DNA of 37,830 nt from Deltaproteobacteria bacterium (GCA_016875195.1 VGRY01000041.1:1-37830), one strand, 5' to 3'; shown: positions 16,552 to 24,233, numbered from the stretch's first letter. A program made the numbers and translations. Notes: generated from the sequence alone by a model not told the origin.

Positions 16552-16590
16552 GGGGGGAAAACCGATCTACTCGGTTTACCCCCTTTTTTA
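16552..16590 (+). terminator. Terminator-like hairpin in the leader of the 16664 cytochrome gene
   Basis: A GGGGGAAAACCGA arm (16553-16565) pairs with TCGGTTTACCCCC (16571-16583) and is followed by six T. It lies between the candidate promoter and the gene start, so it could be an attenuator rather than the end of the upstream gene. Two closely similar hairpins occur at 17835 and 19926. Confidence 0.7.
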
Positions 16591-16663
16591 TTTACGAATA
16601 GAAAGGAGGTGAATAGGGGGGAAACCTCTATGAACTTAGCATCTTAACGAAAGGAGAAAAGAT

Positions 16664-17725
16664 ATGTTGAAAAAATTTTTGGGATTGAAATGGGCATTGA
16701 TTATCTCCATTCTAATCTTCATTCCAACCGTCACCATGGCTCAGGCCAACTATGTGGGGGCTGACAAATGTGTCGCTTGTCACAGGGAATATTATGACAA
16801 CTGGAAGGCAACAGGTCATCCCTATAAAGTTAGGCCTGCGAAGGAGGCCAGAGACGCTGGCATTCCGAAACCCGACTATGTTAATTCATGGGATGACATC
16901 CTCCTTGTTGCTGGCGGTTTCAAATGGAAAGCAAGGTATATCGATCAGGATGGATTTTTCATCACCCAGAGCCCGGATGGAAAAATTAAGGGGAAAAATC
17001 AGTTCAATATCGAAACAGAGGCGTTCACCGATTGGAATGCAGGTCAGAAAGTTCCCTTTGACTGCGGACCATGCCACACAACCGGTTATAAAAAAGAGGG
17101 CAATCAGATGGGAAAACCAGGCCTGATCGGGACCTGGGCTTTTAATGGGATTCAATGCGAGGCCTGCCATGGGCCCGGAAGTGAGCACGTGGCCAAACCG
17201 GCCAAAGCAAACATCAAGGTTGATAAATCGGCCGCATTCTGCGCCACCTGCCATCGCCGCGGGACCGATATGAAGGTCATTCCGGCAAAGGGGTCGGGAT
17301 TCATCGATCATAGAGAGCAGTACCAGGAAATGCTCCAGAGTCCTCACAAGGCAATGAACTGCGTGGACTGCCATAACCCCCATAAAAGGGCGAAGCTCGA
17401 TTTAAAGGCAACCTGCGCCACCTGCCATCAAAAACAGCTTGCAGACTTCAGAGACAGCAAGCATCAAAAGGCAAAGGTGAGATGCGTGGATTGTCATATG
17501 CCAGATCTGGGTGAGACCGCCATTCAGCGGGGTTATATGAAAGGAGATCTTGCAACCCATCTCATTAAAATCAACATCGACCCCAATGCCAAACAACTCA
17601 CGGACGATAAAAAATTCTCAAACGGTTATATCACCCTGGGATATGCCTGCCTGAGCTGCCATACCGACAGGAATGCATCCTGGGCTGCACAGTATGCCAA
17701 AGGAGTGCATAAATTAGGGAAGTAA
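16664..17725 (+). CDS. Periplasmic octaheme cytochrome c, c554-like
   Basis: A 353-aa protein with a signal peptide ending at TMAQA. It has eight CXXCH motifs in order: CVACH, CGPCH, CEACHGPGSEH, CATCHRRG, CVDCHNPH, CATCH, CVDCHMP and CLSCH. The start YVGADKCVACHREYYDNW and the CEACHGPGSEH block are typical of the cytochrome c554/multiheme carrier group. No lysine-ligated heme or clear active-site pattern is visible, so it is more likely an electron carrier than an enzyme. AAAGGAG precedes the ATG. It is monocistronic, between a leader hairpin and a strong terminator, and sits between the nitrite reductase and the second octaheme gene, with which it shares its general plan. The physiological partner is unknown. 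Confidence 0.8.
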   Translation: MLKKFLGLKWALIISILIFIPTVTMAQANYVGADKCVACHREYYDNWKATGHPYKVRPAKEARDAGIPKPDYVNSWDDILLVAGGFKWKARYIDQDGFFITQSPDGKIKGKNQFNIETEAFTDWNAGQKVPFDCGPCHTTGYKKEGNQMGKPGLIGTWAFNGIQCEACHGPGSEHVAKPAKANIKVDKSAAFCATCHRRGTDMKVIPAKGSGFIDHREQYQEMLQSPHKAMNCVDCHNPHKRAKLDLKATCATCHQKQLADFRDSKHQKAKVRCVDCHMPDLGETAIQRGYMKGDLATHLIKINIDPNAKQLTDDKKFSNGYITLGYACLSCHTDRNASWAAQYAKGVHKLGK

Positions 17726-17731
17726 CAAACA

Positions 17732-17792
17732 GGGGAAGGGCTCCTCGCTCCCATTTTAAGAAGGAAGAGCCCTTCCCTGCCATTCATTTTTT
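17732..17792 (+). terminator. Rho-independent terminator after the 16664 cytochrome gene
   Basis: GGGAAGGGCTC (17733-17743) pairs perfectly with GAGCCCTTCCC (17767-17777) and is followed by TGCCATTCATTTTTTAG. It begins just after the stop codon. Confidence 0.75.
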
Positions 17793-17834
17793 AGAATCGA
17801 TTGAATTTATTTTAACATCGCACCATCATCTTAA

Positions 17835-17872
17835 GGGGGGGGAACCGAGCCATCGGTTTACCCCCTTTTTTA
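17835..17872 (+). terminator. Terminator-like hairpin in the leader of the 18110 cytochrome gene
   Basis: A GGGGG-AACCGA arm pairs with TCGGTTTACCCCC (17854-17865 region), followed by six T. It comes after the real terminator of the previous gene and about 240 bp ahead of the next one, so it is likely part of a leader. The sequence is nearly the same as the hairpin at 16552. Confidence 0.65.
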
Positions 17873-17956
17873 TGCTCGGCAAGAATGAAACAAACAAGAT
17901 CAAATCTTTTATTAAACGAATTAAGTGTAATGCGTGATAAATTTCTTTTCTTTGAT

Positions 17957-18047
17957 TGTCATTCCGGGCTTGACTGAGCCTGCCCCGTACTTGATACGGG
18001 GGAATCCAGTATTTCTAAACTGGTTTCCTGCTTTCGAAGGAATGATA
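17957..18047 (+). repeat. REP-type ATTCC palindrome
   Basis: Begins TGTCATTCCGGGCTTGAC and ends CGAAGGAATGATA. The middle contains CCCCGTACTTGATACGGGGG and a weak CCAGT...ACTGG stem. It lies in the 384-bp gap 17726-18109, which otherwise holds the terminator and leader hairpin already listed and no gene. Confidence 0.65.
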
Positions 18048-18109
18048 CCTTAAAAATTATTGTAAAGAACCGTTAGGTGCACTACATTAGCGAAAGGGGG
18101 TTAGACCCG

Positions 18110-19450
18110 ATGAAAAAAAGTTTATTATCAATCTCCCTACTTTTCTTTTCTATTCTGATCCTCATCCCTTCCTTGGTCATGGCCCAGGGTTCGTATGTGG
18201 GATCCAAAAAATGTATGTCCTGTCACAGCTCAATCTATGAGACCTGGAAGGACACCCTGCACAACAAGTCCCAACAGATCTTAAGCCGCACGAATGATTC
18301 ACTCGTGGTCAATTGGAAAGGTATGATCAAACTGAAAGCCGGAAATATCCCGGAAGTCATTGTCAAATTGGAAGAAGGCCCCGGCCAGGTTTATCAGGCC
18401 AAATTAGTGGACGCAAAGGATCCTTCGAAGGAGGTTACCTATCATGTCGTGAGGACCTATGGGGGGTGGGGCTGGAAACAACGCTATCAGGTCAAGATCG
18501 GAAATCATCATTACATTCTTCCCTTCCAGTGGAACCAGGCAACCTCCCGTTGGGTTCCTTATAATCTGCAGAATTGGTACAATGAGGATGGCAGCCTCAA
18601 ACAACCCTCTGTGGGAAAATCCTTTGATATGAGCTGTGCCGGTTGTCATAATACCGGTCTTGAACTTAAAAAAGTTGATGCAGGTTACGAATCGAAATAC
18701 GTGGAGCTCAACACAGGTTGTGAAAAATGCCATGGCCCAGGCTCTGAACATGTGAAGTCCCCAAAGACCAAAGGAAAAATCATCAATCCAAGGAAACTGG
18801 ACTATGCGCGAGGGTTGGAGGTCTGCGGTCAATGCCATACGAGAGGGGTGAGCGTTCCGAACGGGACCTTTGAATATCCCTGGAACGACAAAGAGAACAA
18901 ACCTTATAAACTCGGAGAACCCCTGGCCAATTATTACCAATTCAAACCCGGAATCTGGGGAGATCCCCAGGCCCATTCCAAATCTCATCATCAACAGTGG
19001 CTTGATTTCCAGAAGAGCGGCCATTTTTATGCCCGTGTCCTCTGCTTTGATTGTCATAATCCCCATGGAGGGCCCAGCCGATCCCAGTTGACCCAGGCCG
19101 ACCACAACAACAACCTCTGCCTCTCCTGTCACGGCAAAGACAAAAAGTTTGCCAATCCCTGGGCCATCCGGATCCATACCAAGCACAACTATGCTCCGGA
19201 GACCAGGGGAACCAGTCGATGTTCCTCTTGCCATTTGGTGAAAACAGCCGCTTCGGCAGAAGCTGGTGACATTCACAACCACGACTTTGGGATCATCAGA
19301 CCAAGAGTGAGCCTGGAGATGTTCGAGAAAGACCCGAAAAATGTCGTCCCCAATTCGTGCAACGGTTGTCATACGGAATGGGGCAAGGATAAGGCGGGGC
19401 ATGAGAAAGGCGTGAAGGCTTTCGAATCTCTTTTCTCGACTAAAAACTGA
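18110..19450 (+). CDS. Periplasmic octaheme cytochrome c
   Basis: A 446-aa protein from ATG 18110, chosen because it has AAGGGGG upstream and starts a normal signal peptide (MKKSLLSISLLFFS, cleaved near VMAQG); the GTG at 18077 lies in the leader. It has eight CXXCH motifs: CMSCH, CAGCH, CEKCHGPGSEH, CGQCHTRG, CFDCHNPHGG, CLSCH, CSSCH and CNGCH. A roughly 110-residue heme-free stretch between hemes 1 and 2 is rich in W, Y and H and may form a separate beta domain. The start QGSYVGSKKCMSCH and the GPGSEH block mark it as a relative of the preceding octaheme gene, but longer. It is the last cytochrome before arrA. A role as electron carrier to the reductases nearby is inferred from context. Confidence 0.8.
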   Translation: MKKSLLSISLLFFSILILIPSLVMAQGSYVGSKKCMSCHSSIYETWKDTLHNKSQQILSRTNDSLVVNWKGMIKLKAGNIPEVIVKLEEGPGQVYQAKLVDAKDPSKEVTYHVVRTYGGWGWKQRYQVKIGNHHYILPFQWNQATSRWVPYNLQNWYNEDGSLKQPSVGKSFDMSCAGCHNTGLELKKVDAGYESKYVELNTGCEKCHGPGSEHVKSPKTKGKIINPRKLDYARGLEVCGQCHTRGVSVPNGTFEYPWNDKENKPYKLGEPLANYYQFKPGIWGDPQAHSKSHHQQWLDFQKSGHFYARVLCFDCHNPHGGPSRSQLTQADHNNNLCLSCHGKDKKFANPWAIRIHTKHNYAPETRGTSRCSSCHLVKTAASAEAGDIHNHDFGIIRPRVSLEMFEKDPKNVVPNSCNGCHTEWGKDKAGHEKGVKAFESLFSTKN

Positions 19451-19477
19451 CCCGGAAAGAGTCGCGTTCTAAGTAAA

Positions 19478-19598
19478 CCCCGTTAGAAAGTTTTCAACTT
19501 TCTAACGGGAAAGCTCACACGGGGCATTAAACCCCGTGTTCGCTGAAAAGGAAACAACCACCATCCCCGCAGCAGAGCTGCGGGGCTTTCTAACGGGG
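19478..19598 (+). repeat. CCCCGTTAGAAAG composite palindrome with alternative pairings
   Basis: CCCCGTTAGAAAG (19478-19490) can pair with CTTTCTAACGGG (19498-19509) or with CTTTCTAACGGGG (19586-19598). Between them are two perfect hairpins: ACACGGGG/CCCCGTGT (19517-19539) and CCCCGCAGC/GCTGCGGGG (19565-19585). It lies 27 bp after the octaheme gene and could serve as its terminator, though there is no T run. Confidence 0.7.
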
Positions 19599-19626
19599 TA
19601 AATAGGGTAAGGTTACATGTGCCGCA

Positions 19627-19780
19627 TCTTCAGAGGCTGTTGCCAAAACTGATTCCATGCTTCGACAAGTTCAGAATGAATTAACAAGTTGCATGATTTC
19701 AAGATATCACCGTTCGCCCTGAGTCCCGCCCAGGCGGGATCGAAGGGCAAACGGTTGGTTTGGTCAACAGCCCGTTCAGA
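19627..19780 (+). mobile_element. MITE-like element with GGCTGTTGCCAAAAC ends
   Basis: The inverted repeats at 19635-19649 and 19758-19772 match at 13 of 15 positions. Flanking octamers TCTTCAGA and CGTTCAGA match at 6 of 8. The interior carries two repeat hairpins of the widespread type GTTCGCCCTGAG...CGAAGGGCAAAC and CATGCTTCGACAAGTTCAG. No gene is present. Confidence 0.55.
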
Positions 19781-19879
19781 TTTCATAAATTTTTTCAGGG
19801 GGTTATCAATCCAAAAATGTTTTCGAAACGACCTGGTAATAAATGGAGGTGAAGATTAAAAAAAATTTTAAATAGGTTC

Positions 19880-19908
19880 TTGACCTTTTTAATATATTTA
19901 TGTTAACA
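19880..19908 (+). promoter_or_regulatory. Candidate promoter for the arr operon
   Basis: TTGACC (19880-19885), 17 bp, then TTAACA (19903-19908), preceded by AAAAATTTTAAAT. It closely resembles the spacing and context of the candidate promoter at 16506. The start of transcription would lie near 19915, giving an approximately 240-nt leader before arrA. Confidence 0.4.
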
Positions 19909-19925
19909 GATACTTAAGTTCCATA

Positions 19926-19963
19926 GGGGGGAACATAGAGAAATCTATGCCCCCCTTTTTTTA
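19926..19963 (+). terminator. Terminator-like hairpin at the start of the arr leader
   Basis: GGGGGG-AA-CATAG (19926-19938) pairs with CTATG-CCCCCC (19945-19955) and is followed by eight T. Since it lies after the candidate promoter and 190 bp before arrA, it could abort transcription unless regulated. It is the third hairpin of this design in the window. Confidence 0.7.
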
Positions 19964-20104
19964 TTGTCTCACTCGGGGAGAAAAAACCTCGCCTTTAAGC
20001 GAAGACTTTAGTATGCACAATGTGTGCAGGTTTTTCAGATTTTCCCTCGTGAGAATTTCTGTGCTAGTTGTTTTGTCTTTAGCTGACTTCAGTCAGTAGA
20101 GAAT

Positions 20105-20125
20105 CCACCAGCTTGTAGCTGGTGG
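20105..20125 (+). promoter_or_regulatory. Perfect hairpin just upstream of the arrA ribosome binding site
   Basis: CCACCAGCT (20105-20113) and AGCTGGTGG (20117-20125) form a perfect 9-bp stem with a 3-base loop, 29 bp before the arrA start. A smaller CTGAC-TTCA-GTCAG stem is at 20082-20095. It could be an operator, an mRNA structure or the end of an old insertion. Confidence 0.5.
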
Positions 20126-20154
20126 TAGTTCAATTCATTGATAGGGAGGTCAAA

Positions 20155-22710
20155 ATGGAGATCAGGAGAAGGGATTTTCTGAAGGCAGGCGTGGCGGCAG
20201 GAGCGTCCATTGCTCTAAATGGTCTGACCCTGAATGCCTTTGCCAACGGCAAGGATCATCGGGTTGGAACTGGAGGGACCGAACCCGGTCAATGGATTCC
20301 CTCAACCTGTCAGGGGTGCACGCAATGGTGCCCCATAGCGATGTTCGTCCAGGAAGGACGGGCTGTAAAGGTTCGAGGCAATCCGCTCAGCAAAGTCAAC
20401 AATGGTTACTGCTGCGTGAGGGGCCATCTGATCCTTCAGCAGATTTACGACCCTGACAGGATCAAGGTTCCCATGAAAAGGACCAACCCGCAGAAGGGAA
20501 GGGGGATTGATCCAAAGTTCGTTCCCATCTCGTGGGATGAGGCGATGGACATGGTCGCCGACAAAATCATGGAGCTGCGCAAAAATAACGAAACGCATAA
20601 GTACCTGTTATTGCGAGGGCGTTATTCGGATCATAATACGATCCTCTATGACAACCTCACCAAAATGATCGGTTCTCCCAATAACATTTCCCACAGCGCC
20701 CTGTGCGCTGAGGTAGAGAAGATGGGGCGGTTCTTTACCGAAGGCTATTGGGGATACTGCGATTATGACCTCGAGAAGATGAAATATCTGATCGTCTGGG
20801 GCTGCGACCCTGTTTCATCCAACCGCAACGTTCCCAATACCACTGATAAACTGAGCCGCCTTCTTGCGGAGGGGACCGTGGTGGTTGTAGATCCCCGAAT
20901 GAACAACACCGCGGCCAAGGCGCATGAATGGCTGCCCATCAAGCCCGGCGAAGACGGATCGCTGGCGACTGCGATGGCTCATGTGATCTTAAACGAAGGG
21001 CTGTGGAACAAGGAGTTTGTGGGTGATTTCAAGGACGGCAAGAACCAGTTCAAGACCGGGCAGACGGTTGATGAGGCCGGTTTTTCCGAGAAGCATACCC
21101 ACGGCCTTGTAAAATGGTGGAATATCGAACTGAAGGACAGAACGCCTGACTGGGCGGCCGGCATCACAGGGCTTTCCAGAGAGCAGATCATACGCGTTGC
21201 AAAGGGTTTTGCCCAGGCCGCCCCCCAGTGCGCCATCTGGTACGGGCCAACCATGATGCCCCGTGGAACGTACGCCGCATTAGCTATCCATGCCCTGAAC
21301 GGGCTTGTCGGCGCCAGCGACAACGAAGGCGGTCTCGTTACAGGCACGGGCGCTCCGAGCAGCAGTTATCCCAAGTTCGATAAGTATCAGGATGACGTGG
21401 CCAAGGCCGGAGGGAAGCATAAAAAGATTGACCAGAGAGGAACTCTTAAATTCCCCAACCTCGCTTCCGGCAGGCCCGGCAGCGGCGTTTCCACCAATAA
21501 TGTGGCCAACGCCATTCTGGCCAATGACCCATATGACATTAAGGTGGCCATCGGCTACTTCTGCAACTTCAATTTTTCCGGAACGGAAGCCGGACGCTGG
21601 GACAAAGCCATGGCAAAGACTCCTTTCTTCGTTCATATCGTTCCCATGGTTTCCGAGATGACACAGTTTGCGGATATTGTCCTGCCTGCCGCCTTGCATC
21701 ATTCGGAAGATTGGTCTATTTCTCGCAACCAGGGAAATATGCACGGGCATATCTCCATCCATCAGCCTGTAATCAAGCGCATGTTTGATGTGAAGGGCGC
21801 TGAAACGGAGGTCGTGTGGCTTCTGGCTGAAAAACTGAAGGCCAAAGGTTTTTCAAACATCTACGACTGGCTTTACAATGAATACAAAGATCCTGAAACT
21901 GGCAAGAACCCGGCCAATGCCGAGGAATTCGCCCTTTACGCCACAAAGATTCGCAGCCAGAAGGCGTGGGATCCTGCTCAAAACAAGGATTATAAAGGCG
22001 ACAGATCCGAGGGCTGGGAAGATTTCAGAAAAAAGGGGGTTGTTAACTCCCCTCGCTTTGAATTCCGAAAGAAATGGGGCACGCCGGAGAAGGGCAACTA
22101 TCCCACCGCGACAAAGAAGTTTGAATTCTATAGCGAGACTCTCAAAAAGGCCCTTGCCGAGCATGCGGAGAAAAATAAGACAACGGTTGACGGCGTGATG
22201 GAAGCGACAAACTATGAGGCCCGGGGAGAGAAGGCGTTCGTGCCCCACTATGAATCTCCCCGCAGGCATGGCGACCGCAGTCAATATCCCTTTGACCTGA
22301 TTGATATGAAATCCCGGCTCAACAGGGAAGGCCGGAGCGCCAATCTCTCATGGTACCATGCCTTTAAAAAGTGCGATCCCGGTGATGTGAGCTATGAGGA
22401 TGTCATTCATATCAATCCCTCCGATGCGAAAAAACTCGGCGTCAAGGAAGGCGATATGGTGAAAGTGACTTCCACCATCGGCAGCTTGAAGGTCCGCGCC
22501 CGTTTATGGGAAGGGGTGCGTCCGGGCTCGGCGGCGAAATGTTTTGGTCAGGGGCACTGGTATTATGGCCGCGTGGGGACAAAGGACTTATCAACGTTTG
22601 AGCCAAGAGGCGCAAACTTCAATGAGATCATGCCGGATGATTATGATCACCTGAGCGGTTCGACCGCGCGCAACGGCGGATTCACCGGCGTGAAAATTGA
22701 GAAAGCTTAA
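20155..22710 (+). CDS. arrA: Respiratory arsenate reductase catalytic subunit ArrA
   Basis: An 851-aa periplasmic molybdoenzyme that reduces arsenate to arsenite as terminal electron acceptor. The start at ATG 20155 has AGGGAGG upstream and opens a Tat signal (RRRDFLK). The [4Fe-4S] ligands are C52, C55, C59 and C87. The probable molybdenum ligand is C184 in SHSALCAEVEK. Residues at the spacing known for the Shewanella ANA-3 enzyme are all present: R156, Y157, H180, S181, K189 and Y201, corresponding to R165, Y166, H189, S190, K198 and Y210 there (numbers from memory). Long stretches such as KVPMKRTNPQKG and KPGEDGSLATAMAHVILN also read as ArrA. The next genes encode ArrB and a TorD-like chaperone. 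The main alternative is the related arsenite oxidase ArxA or an uncharacterised ArrA-like clade; ArrA fits best. Confidence 0.88.
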   Translation: MEIRRRDFLKAGVAAGASIALNGLTLNAFANGKDHRVGTGGTEPGQWIPSTCQGCTQWCPIAMFVQEGRAVKVRGNPLSKVNNGYCCVRGHLILQQIYDPDRIKVPMKRTNPQKGRGIDPKFVPISWDEAMDMVADKIMELRKNNETHKYLLLRGRYSDHNTILYDNLTKMIGSPNNISHSALCAEVEKMGRFFTEGYWGYCDYDLEKMKYLIVWGCDPVSSNRNVPNTTDKLSRLLAEGTVVVVDPRMNNTAAKAHEWLPIKPGEDGSLATAMAHVILNEGLWNKEFVGDFKDGKNQFKTGQTVDEAGFSEKHTHGLVKWWNIELKDRTPDWAAGITGLSREQIIRVAKGFAQAAPQCAIWYGPTMMPRGTYAALAIHALNGLVGASDNEGGLVTGTGAPSSSYPKFDKYQDDVAKAGGKHKKIDQRGTLKFPNLASGRPGSGVSTNNVANAILANDPYDIKVAIGYFCNFNFSGTEAGRWDKAMAKTPFFVHIVPMVSEMTQFADIVLPAALHHSEDWSISRNQGNMHGHISIHQPVIKRMFDVKGAETEVVWLLAEKLKAKGFSNIYDWLYNEYKDPETGKNPANAEEFALYATKIRSQKAWDPAQNKDYKGDRSEGWEDFRKKGVVNSPRFEFRKKWGTPEKGNYPTATKKFEFYSETLKKALAEHAEKNKTTVDGVMEATNYEARGEKAFVPHYESPRRHGDRSQYPFDLIDMKSRLNREGRSANLSWYHAFKKCDPGDVSYEDVIHINPSDAKKLGVKEGDMVKVTSTIGSLKVRARLWEGVRPGSAAKCFGQGHWYYGRVGTKDLSTFEPRGANFNEIMPDDYDHLSGSTARNGGFTGVKIEKA

Positions 22711-22730
22711 GGGAAAGGAGGGAAAAATAA

Positions 22731-23528
22731 ATGGCTAAGAAGCAATTGGCAATGGTCATAGATTTGCTGAAGTGCACCGGATGCGGAGCCTGCGCTCTGG
22801 CGTGCAAGACAGAAAACAACACACCGGACAAGGCTAAAGGACAGACGTTTAACTGGGCGGATTTTGTCACAAAAGTGGAGGGACAGTTTCCTAACGTTAA
22901 ATATTCCATTATGCCGGTTCTATGCAATCATTGTACGGATGCGCCGTGCGTTAAGGCATGTCCTGTCACCCCGAAGGCCATGCATAAACATAACAATGGA
23001 ATTACCGTGCATAATCAGGAACGGTGCATCGGATGCCGTCTCTGCCAGCAGAACTGTCCCTATAGCGCGGAGGATGTGGACAAAGCAAAGGCCGCCTACA
23101 GTGTGATCAGTTTTAACGACGACGAACCGCACGGTTTTTACAGGGATACTACGGAGGCGATCAAGGGTGTGACAGCATCGGCGGCAGAGGTCGCTAAAAA
23201 AGCTGGAAACCTTCCTCCTCATCGAACACTCTACAAACACTCCGATTATGCAAGCGTGAGAAAATCGAATGTCGTTGAAAAGTGCATCTTCTGCGAGCAC
23301 AGGGTCATCCACGGAGAACAGCCTTACTGTGTGGTGGTCTGCCCATCGAAGGCAAGAACTTTCGGAGACATCGCCGACAAGGAGAGCGAGGTCAGCCAGT
23401 TGCTCAAGAAGCATAAGGCCAACCAATTGAAGAATAATAAGGGTGAGTTTTTAAAACCCGGGGAGAAGGGCGCTAAGCCCAATGTCTATTATGTAAGGAG
23501 TTACAAGGCAGAGGCGAGAAAGTCTTAA
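22731..23528 (+). CDS. arrB: Respiratory arsenate reductase Fe-S subunit ArrB
   Basis: A 265-aa ferredoxin-type subunit with four [4Fe-4S] cysteine sets: CTGCGACALAC, CNHCTDAPCVKACP, CIGCRLCQQNCP and the split CIFCEH...CVVVCP. It transfers electrons to ArrA. It has the ArrB-specific block YSVISFNDDEPHGFYRD and the C-terminal VYYVRSY. There is no NrfD-type membrane partner (ArrC) in the cluster, so electrons are expected from periplasmic cytochromes or a CymA-like quinol dehydrogenase encoded elsewhere. The start codon lies 20 bp after the arrA stop with GGAGG upstream. It has no own Tat signal, so it should be exported with ArrA. The insertion between the third and fourth cluster motifs (VTASAAEVAKKAG region) is as expected for ArrB. 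Confidence 0.87.
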   Translation: MAKKQLAMVIDLLKCTGCGACALACKTENNTPDKAKGQTFNWADFVTKVEGQFPNVKYSIMPVLCNHCTDAPCVKACPVTPKAMHKHNNGITVHNQERCIGCRLCQQNCPYSAEDVDKAKAAYSVISFNDDEPHGFYRDTTEAIKGVTASAAEVAKKAGNLPPHRTLYKHSDYASVRKSNVVEKCIFCEHRVIHGEQPYCVVVCPSKARTFGDIADKESEVSQLLKKHKANQLKNNKGEFLKPGEKGAKPNVYYVRSYKAEARKS

Positions 23529-23545
23529 AAAGCCGCTCATTGTGA

Positions 23546-23582
23546 GGGGACGGCCCTGAATGCCTGAAGTAGGGCTGTCCCC
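23546..23582 (+). promoter_or_regulatory. Strong hairpin between arrB and the chaperone gene
   Basis: GGGGACGGCCCT (23546-23557) pairs with AGGGCTGTCCCC (23571-23582), with one mismatch or G-U. A weak T-rich tail (TTATATTTT) follows. It may partly terminate transcription or protect the arrAB mRNA, so that the chaperone is made at a lower level. Confidence 0.55.
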
Positions 23583-23603
23583 TTATATTTTGAAAAAAGG
23601 GAT

Positions 23604-24233
23604 ATGGAGAACCATCGGGATATCACAAGGGAAAGATTCAGGGCTGACAGTTACCGGTTTTTGTCAGCCTGTTTCTGTCTTCCCCAAAAAGAGTTATTTT
23701 CACAGGAGGATATTTTCAAAAGCCTTACGCATGTATTAGGCGGGATCTGTCCGGAGGCAGTGGCATTCTCCTCGCAGATGGAAAAGGCGTTTTCAGAGGC
23801 AAAAGAAGAAGAGTTAAAGGTTGAATATGCCAGACTTTTCGTCGGGCCCTATGAGCTAAAGGCCCCACCGTACGGCTCTATCTATCTGGACGGAGAGAGA
23901 AAGGTGATGGGCAATTCCACGATGGAAGTGATCAAGCTGTATGAAGAAGCAGGGTTGGTCATGGATAAGGACTTCAAGGAACTCCCGGACCATATCGCGG
24001 TTGAACTGGAGTTTATGTATTATCTCATCCACAAGGAAGTAGAAGCCCTGGAGAGGTCGGAAAAGGATAAAGCGACGGCCCTCAAGGAAACCCGAAACCA
24101 TTTTTTTAACCGATTGTTCAGCCCATGGGTCCCCCCCTTCTGCGAAAAAATGAAGGAGTCAACCAACAACCCCTTTTACATCAACCTCGCCGACTGCCTT
24201 TCAACCTTTATCACAAACCAGAGTCGCAGTTAA
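23604..24233 (+). CDS. arrD: TorD/DmsD-family chaperone for ArrA (ArrD-like)
   Basis: A 209-aa cytoplasmic all-helical protein of the TorD/DmsD/NarJ type. Such proteins bind the Tat signal of a molybdoenzyme and guard cofactor insertion. Visible marks are the RFLSACFCLPQKE start, EEELKVEYARLFVGPYELKAPPYGSIYLDGE (the central E-Y-x-R-L-F-x-G-P plus PPYGS motif), the later ELPDHIAVELEFMYYL helix, and FFNRLFSPWVPPFCEKM near the end. Position directly after arrAB points to ArrA as client. AAAGGG is the ribosome binding site. The homologue in some arr operons is called arrD. Confidence 0.85.
   Translation: MENHRDITRERFRADSYRFLSACFCLPQKELFSQEDIFKSLTHVLGGICPEAVAFSSQMEKAFSEAKEEELKVEYARLFVGPYELKAPPYGSIYLDGERKVMGNSTMEVIKLYEEAGLVMDKDFKELPDHIAVELEFMYYLIHKEVEALERSEKDKATALKETRNHFFNRLFSPWVPPFCEKMKESTNNPFYINLADCLSTFITNQSRS

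Larger units (their letters stand above)
19451..20154 (+). other. 704-bp gene-free region upstream of arrA, packed with palindromes
   Basis: No gene is visible. In order it holds: a switchable three-hairpin element (19478-19598); a MITE-like element with direct repeats (19627-19780); a candidate promoter (19880-19908) and terminator-like hairpin (19926-19963); a larger palindrome (19966-20055) with inner stems CGCTTTAAGCG-like and GCACAATGTGTGC; and two small hairpins just ahead of arrA (20082-20095 and 20105-20125). Confidence 0.7.

Noticed and set aside
16540..16663. Cyclic-di-GMP (GEMM) riboswitch upstream of the octaheme cytochrome
   Set aside because: Such switches precede multiheme cytochromes in Geobacter, but the conserved GEMM core is not visible here or at 17835 and 19926.
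18404..19402. 332-codon open frame on the minus strand opposite the octaheme cytochrome
   Set aside because: The plus-strand frame has a signal peptide and eight heme motifs; the antisense frame has no family features.
20155..22710. Polysulfide, thiosulfate or tetrathionate reductase
   Set aside because: The residues around the Mo ligand (H180, S181, K189, Y201, with R156 and Y157) and the ArrB-type partner fit arsenate reductase better.
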